Of a stretch of DNA of 64,000 nucleotides, positions 39,101 through 45,100 are shown piece after piece (the first letter of the stretch is position 1; each line of letters opens with the position of its first letter). Position numbers and translations under genes: made by a program. The DNA comes from Porites lobata (Eukaryota > Cnidaria > Anthozoa > Scleractinia > Poritidae), in assembly GCA_942486035.1 (NCBI GenBank), contig CALNXK010000183.1, positions 504,501 to 568,500 of the forward strand. The letters run 5' to 3'. The notes beneath the pieces were generated by a model that was given only the letters and a program-made list of their open reading frames with translations, did no database searches and was not told where the DNA came from.

Positions 39101-42100
39101 ATCACACTATTGTTAAACCTTATTGTTAAAATAATAAACATTGTTCAACTGACTACTTTGTTGTGTAGTAAATCAACTCGGAAAGGGGCTGATAGTACAG
39201 TGGTTTAGTATCCCTGCTTGTCACGCAGGTGACCCGGGTTCGATTCCCGGTCAGCTCGTTCTTTCTTAATCTTGTGATGATAGCAAGGTTGGGAAAGACT
39301 TTTTTCTTTACTTATAAACTTAGAAATAATAATGAGAACACTTAGAAAACGTTTTAGAACGGTTTTACACAAGATTCAGTACTGTGCATGCGTACTGTGC
39401 AGGGGACAAAAATTCTGTCCCACAATTGTAAGTCGTGACTGTCATCCACATATATAACTTCACCTTTACAAATTCAGAAGTAACTAAGTTCCAAGTCCTC
39501 TCCGACCGTCATCTTGAATTTTTAATTTGATTGACAACTTAGAACAATAGCCTTAAAACAATAGCGGCGGCGGCATCCTTTGATACCCGAAGTGACCACC
39601 TTTACTACTTTTGACAACCTGTACGGTAGTTTTTATTTTTATATTTTTTCTCTTTAGGTTGGCGGCCTAGTCACCTGGAACGATGACACTAGACGGCGTT
39701 TTCGGTTTAATGTGAGAGTTCTATTTGAGCGGCTAATCAGGAAATTTGGGTGAGGAATACATCAGTCTAGTTATATAGTTTAAGAGTAACTTAACACGGC
39801 ATACAAATCTCCTTTTCTCTTTTGTCTTCACCAAAGAAAATGGCCACTTCAGAAAATCTAGGGAGAATGTTGGGTGCAGTGATTTCTTGGATCGATTAGT
39901 TGGACAAGCATTGGTTTCGTCTGGTCGATGGTATTCAAGACAGCCCTTAACCAATCACAAGTAACCATTGTCCACCTAAATGATCCCAGGGATCGTTGTG
40001 CCTAAGGCTTGTATCCATTCCCTTTATAGTTTCTAGAATGGGTAGTTATCAACCTCTGACGGATCAAACTATCTCCATTTCTATTTTATTTTATCTTATT
40101 ACTTCGGCGGAGCGTGAAGTAAAGGATTCGCGACGCTGAGGAATGTATCAAAGTTGCAATTTTTTGACAAGATTGGGCAAGCAAAGTCTGTAAGTTTTCG
40201 GCTCTATTCGGTTATTTGACGAAGTGAGAGCCGAATGAGTTCGAGATATCTCGAGATCACTTCGATTTCTTTGATTTATTCTTAAACTTTTTCGAGGAAG
40301 GGAGAATTATTATTTTGGCTTCCCCGGGGTTTGAACCGACTCACCTGTGTGACCCGTCAGATCAGAGGAGACTCTAAGTTGAGGGATTAGCCGATTGCGC
40401 TACTGCGACCCAAGGTAGTGTGGGAGATGAAAAATAGTGATGAAGTGATGCACTAGTTTCGGGACAAGATTGGGCGTGCAAGTTCGTGACTTTTCGGCTT
40501 GTTTCAACTATTTCACGAAATGAGATCGGACTACTTCGTGATATCTTGAGATCACTTCGAGTTTAGTCTTTAATTACTCGAGGAATAAATAGAGGATATT
40601 TCGTGGCCGCGCAGAGACACGAAATTTCTCTTCGAGTGTTGAAAAACATTTCACGAGTGAGCCCTCCTTTCGAACTGTTTTATGATGAATTTAAAGTTAC
40701 AAAATGCTGCACAAAGACATTTTGTCTTTGTTGAGTGTTACGTAGTAAAATTACTTTCATGCGTTGCGTGACTTTCTTCGGATTAGCCATGAATAATTAA
40801 TTAGGGCATGTTTACATTTCAGCATGAGTCAGCCGATTGGCATCAGTTACTGAAATCATAAAATATGTCGAAAAGCTACTACTATTCGCCTGTTTAGTAT
40901 TCTCTAGAACCTTATGTCAAACGGTATACAAGTTCCAAGCGAGTTCTTTTGACGAACTAAGTTTTTCCCACGAGCTGGGCTGCTGTGTTTAGTCAAGTGT
41001 GACGAAGGTCGATTATTCAGGTTCTGTGTTTACAAGTTCGCGGAAGCCGTAAGATATCTGAAGTTGAAGTGAGAGTTTGTTATTATTGGTAGAGGCTGTT
41101 TAGTTTTACTCAAAGTTCAAGTCAAGTTTGTGTTGGCGGATGCTGTGTTTTAAAGCTCTGTAAAGGCTATGTTCCTTTGGTGTTAAACTTCCTTGTGTTA
41201 ATCCGACATCCCTGCGTGCTGATAGTCAGTGAATAATTATCCTCAAAACATTCGAACTCGTGACTTTGAGTTTTAGCCAATTCCATTCTCAACGTAATTG
41301 ACCCCTTACCCATGCCTTACATATCTTTAATCAGTATATGAGACTGCTATGCTGTTTTTGAAGCCTGATGTGACTAAGAAAAATAGAGAATTGTTTTTTA
41401 GAAGGATTTGTATGGAGTCATCAGAGCATAACTGGGCTAATATCGCGGGGACAATTTGTCCTGAAATGCTAGTTTTTGGCAAGTAGGCCTCTTGGATGTT
41501 GCTCTTTTCAGAATATCCTGACAAATCCCATAATTTCACACCTTACTCTTACCATATTTGATTTCTTACTATTCCTCCGCATTTACAATTACATGTAATT
41601 AGTTCCACAACCACGACGCCGAAGTGTACGCTAGCTCCGTAGCGTCTTGTTATTTATTAATTTGTTCGTTTATTATTTGGCCAGTGAATCTTAGTGCATG
41701 CTCTATCTATGCATCTCATAGTTATCACACTATCTACAAGTGCACTCCTGAGCAACATCAAAAGTTGGTTCACAATATACACAAGACAACACAGAGACTG
41801 AAGCGACAGAAAATGGCTGCCAGAAGAGATAGGAATTCGGTAAGCATGTTGTACGAGAAGTATAGCACATCTCCAGGGCAATTCTACTCTTAGAGTAAGC
41901 GTTCTATTTATCCGATTTACATATATTCCTGATGGTACGTGGTGGCCAAGCTTTTAATACCTCTAACTTCAGATCGTAGGTCCGAGTTCGAACCTTGCCA
42001 ACGCGTTGTTTTCTTAGAAAACAAAACAAAACAAAAAAACTCTGCTCCGCCATGTCCCTCTTCACTCACGTGTATAATAAAAAATGCCATTCACGTGGTA

Positions 42101-45100
42101 CAAACCACCATGCTGGAGAGCAAGAGACATGCTGGGATAAAAGAAAGAAACAAAGAGCTCGCACCATCTAAAATAGTAATTTCCTTTGTTTGTTTTGTCC
42201 CATTGCGTCTGTTGCCAGCTAGCATAGGGGTTCTGTAACACGTGAATGATAAGCTACAAAGGGCCAGATGGGTACACATACAACTTATTGTGGCCACGGA
42301 GTGGCATATCGTCCAAACAGGAGTAGCAGTTTTCCTGTAAGTGCTTCTTGTTATGGGTCTCATGGCTTGTGGGTGGCTTAATCATTACAGAGGCTAACAA
42401 TTTAACATGACCAGTTTATAAATGTACAACAGCTGTTACATAGTAGGTTGTTTGGGGATAATAACCGGACACATCCTACTCTTTTGGTCCACAGGACGAA
42501 GGCAAGGTGCTAGCAGAAGAAGAGACTCCACAAATTGAAAGGTATGAATAGATGAACGTGATTTAAGCCGTTGTCTTTTTTGTTTTCTTTTTTGCTTATT
42601 ACTTGGGCAAAGGAACCTTTTAATATAAACCAAGCGTTCACTTCCCATTAGACTGCTTTGCCCCTCCAAAAAGGCCGCCATCCCTTTGTTTACTTCTCCA
42701 ACGTAACATAACAGACAGACCCTACATAATCATTGTTCCGTAATGTGTCGGAGAAGTTTAATATTAGCCCATTTGCATCAAGAAATCTGGTAATGGAACC
42801 AGAAACAGAATTGGACACCAACAATGTGGAAGGTCACATATTGTAATGGAGAATTTTAGGAGGGAGAGTAAGGATTTGCAAGGATTTGCATGGCTGCCAT
42901 GTTGCAAGGAATGATGTCCTTCCTAAGTGGAGGGCATATTCTCAGCTTAGTGTCATCGCACTTTTATTCTCACTTATTCTTAAGTGGATGTCAAAAGTAA
43001 TTTCCTTTTGGTGGCCAAAAGATAAGGAGACTTGAATACCCCAGTAATGATATTGTTCCGAGAAATGATCACATTTGTCGCATTTAGCATCCACCCTTAT
43101 CCAAATGTTCACATGGTTCCAGTGGTTCAAAAGGTGGGTAACCCTGTCTACCAGGTACACAGAAGTCGCTCTCCACTGGGTAACACAATTGGTTTCCCTA
43201 AGACCTATCCAGTGGACAGTGATTTAATCGGTGGATAGCTACTTTTGAACGATCGGGTCGGGTGTTAATGGGTAGCTAATGTCCAGTGCGTTAACGATAA
43301 AGGAATAAAATAGCAACAACCGTCAAACAAACAAATCTTAACACATTCTAGTAAGTTTTTGGCTGTTTTTTTTTTAATTATTATTTGTATTTATTTATTT
43401 ATATATTATTTTTTTGTGAAAACGCTGACTTCATGATCCAAAATAAAGTTCACTCTTTGAGCCTGTTTTCCGCAGCTTTTGCTTCGCAGTTACCCTTGTT
43501 TAAAAACATGACCAGCAAGAAAGTCAAGAAGCTTGCATTACGTAGTTCAAAAATCAGTTGTTTCGTGTTTTCCTTACTAGTTATGAAGACATCATGTTCG
43601 GAGATGATGAAGGGGAAGAGAGACCCGGAATGAAAGCAAAGAAAAAGGTAAAAATTTCCATTCCACATGTTTTCTTTGTTTTTTGTCGGAAGCCTCTTTT
43701 AATATTCATATTTTCTGGTATTTTCAGCTCTTTTCTTCAGGGTTCTTTTTATATTATTAAAACCCTATTTGTAAACGGTAAGATTTTACCAGGTAAAGCG
43801 CTTTAAAGAAAGTCTCAGTTGACTGTATCTGGTATTATTTTTTGTTCTTGAAATCTTTAATCTCTCGCTAATGATAGATTTACTTGTCAGTGTTTTTTCT
43901 TCGCTGAGCGCAGTTGATTGATAGACTGATTAAGCGATTTACTGACTCCTGGATTTTCTACATTTTTGAATGTATTTGATCCTACAGGCAAACATGGACA
44001 GTAAAACAAACCAACGAGCTAAAGCTCCAAAAGCCTGGATCCGAGAGGGAACTGATGAGGAGCCAGTTGATTTCCTTGACCCGAAAGTGGTGCAAAGGGT
44101 CGTGGGTAAGTCTTTTGCTCTCCTTCTATTTTACAGTTGTATGCAGAACAAGCCGGCATTTGGATGGAAGCGAGACTGAAAATGGTTTTGTTTTGCTAGA
44201 AGTCTTAGTGCTCTTAGTATGTAAGTGAGATCTACTTTGCATATGAGAATTTCGAACATGATTTACTTATCTCCCGTAATCAACCTTGTTCGCCCTTCCG
44301 CCCGCCCAACAAAATGTTGCATAACCTTTGCTTTTCATTTCTTCTGGGAATTACATTGGTCCCAAGAAAAAATAAAGACAATGGCTATGTACAATTCTGA
44401 GGGCAACCAAGGGAAGGTGTATTATGGGAGATGTGCAAATGGTGAATACCATTGTCTCCTCGCTTTTCTGAATGGCACTGAAACACTCTTCACACTGTGC
44501 TAACTACAAAATATTTGGAGTTGGCTGTATCAAAACTACCACTGTCTTACATTTCCACGTTTCTCTTTGAAGCCAGCGACCCCACAAAGCCTGCTAAGCG
44601 TAAAAAGACGGACGATTTTGAGACCTCGGCTGATGGAAAGCTGATAATCAGGGATGACGAGTCCGAGAATGAGCTGCAGGAGCCTGGAGCCAAGCGCAAA
44701 AGAAAACCAGGTGATGGTTGATTGATTGATCGATTGGTTGATCGAGACTAAAGCTCAAATGACCTCCGAGAGAGGCCAAGAGTATCCTATCATCCAAACA
44801 CAGTTAAGGCTTTTTTGTTTAATACTTCAGGGAAATTCAGATTTTTCGAACCACTTTAGGAAAAGCAAAGTGTTTCGAATATTCGAGGTTTCAAAAAAAT
44901 GATGATTCTACTGAAAACTTTTAATGACAAACAACAGAACTCTTCTTTACAATTCAATTCACCTCAGTTACTTGGTTTGCAGCGAGAGGCCAACATTTAA
45001 ATATCATGTATTAAATTTCGTATTTCACTTACGTCTTTCTGATGGTATTTACTTCCGTTATCACCTTTGTCAGGTTTCCAGGATTCAGATGATGACATGG

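Larger units (their letters stand above)
25721..39601. mobile_element. Polinton/adintovirus-like element with tRNA genes (13.9 kb)
   Basis: Bounded by 254-bp terminal inverted repeats starting 5'-AG, as in Polintons. The expected 6-bp target duplication is not clear: the flanks GACCTA and TTACTA match at only 3 of 6 positions. The left half, read on +, carries early-type genes including the family B polymerase. The right half, mostly on the minus strand, carries the packaging ATPase and small virion-type proteins. Four tRNA genes sit just inside the termini. I find no integrase, double-jelly-roll capsid, penton or protease ORF, so it is either a deletion derivative or a lineage with unrecognisable versions. 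Several frameshifts and a LINE insertion show it is an inactive endogenous copy. Its position in an RRP12 intron leaves the host coding sequence intact. Confidence 0.85.

Noticed and set aside
40320..42012. Two further tRNA genes
   Set aside because: A- and B-box-like motifs exist, but no complete acceptor or anticodon arms form; classed as SINE-like.
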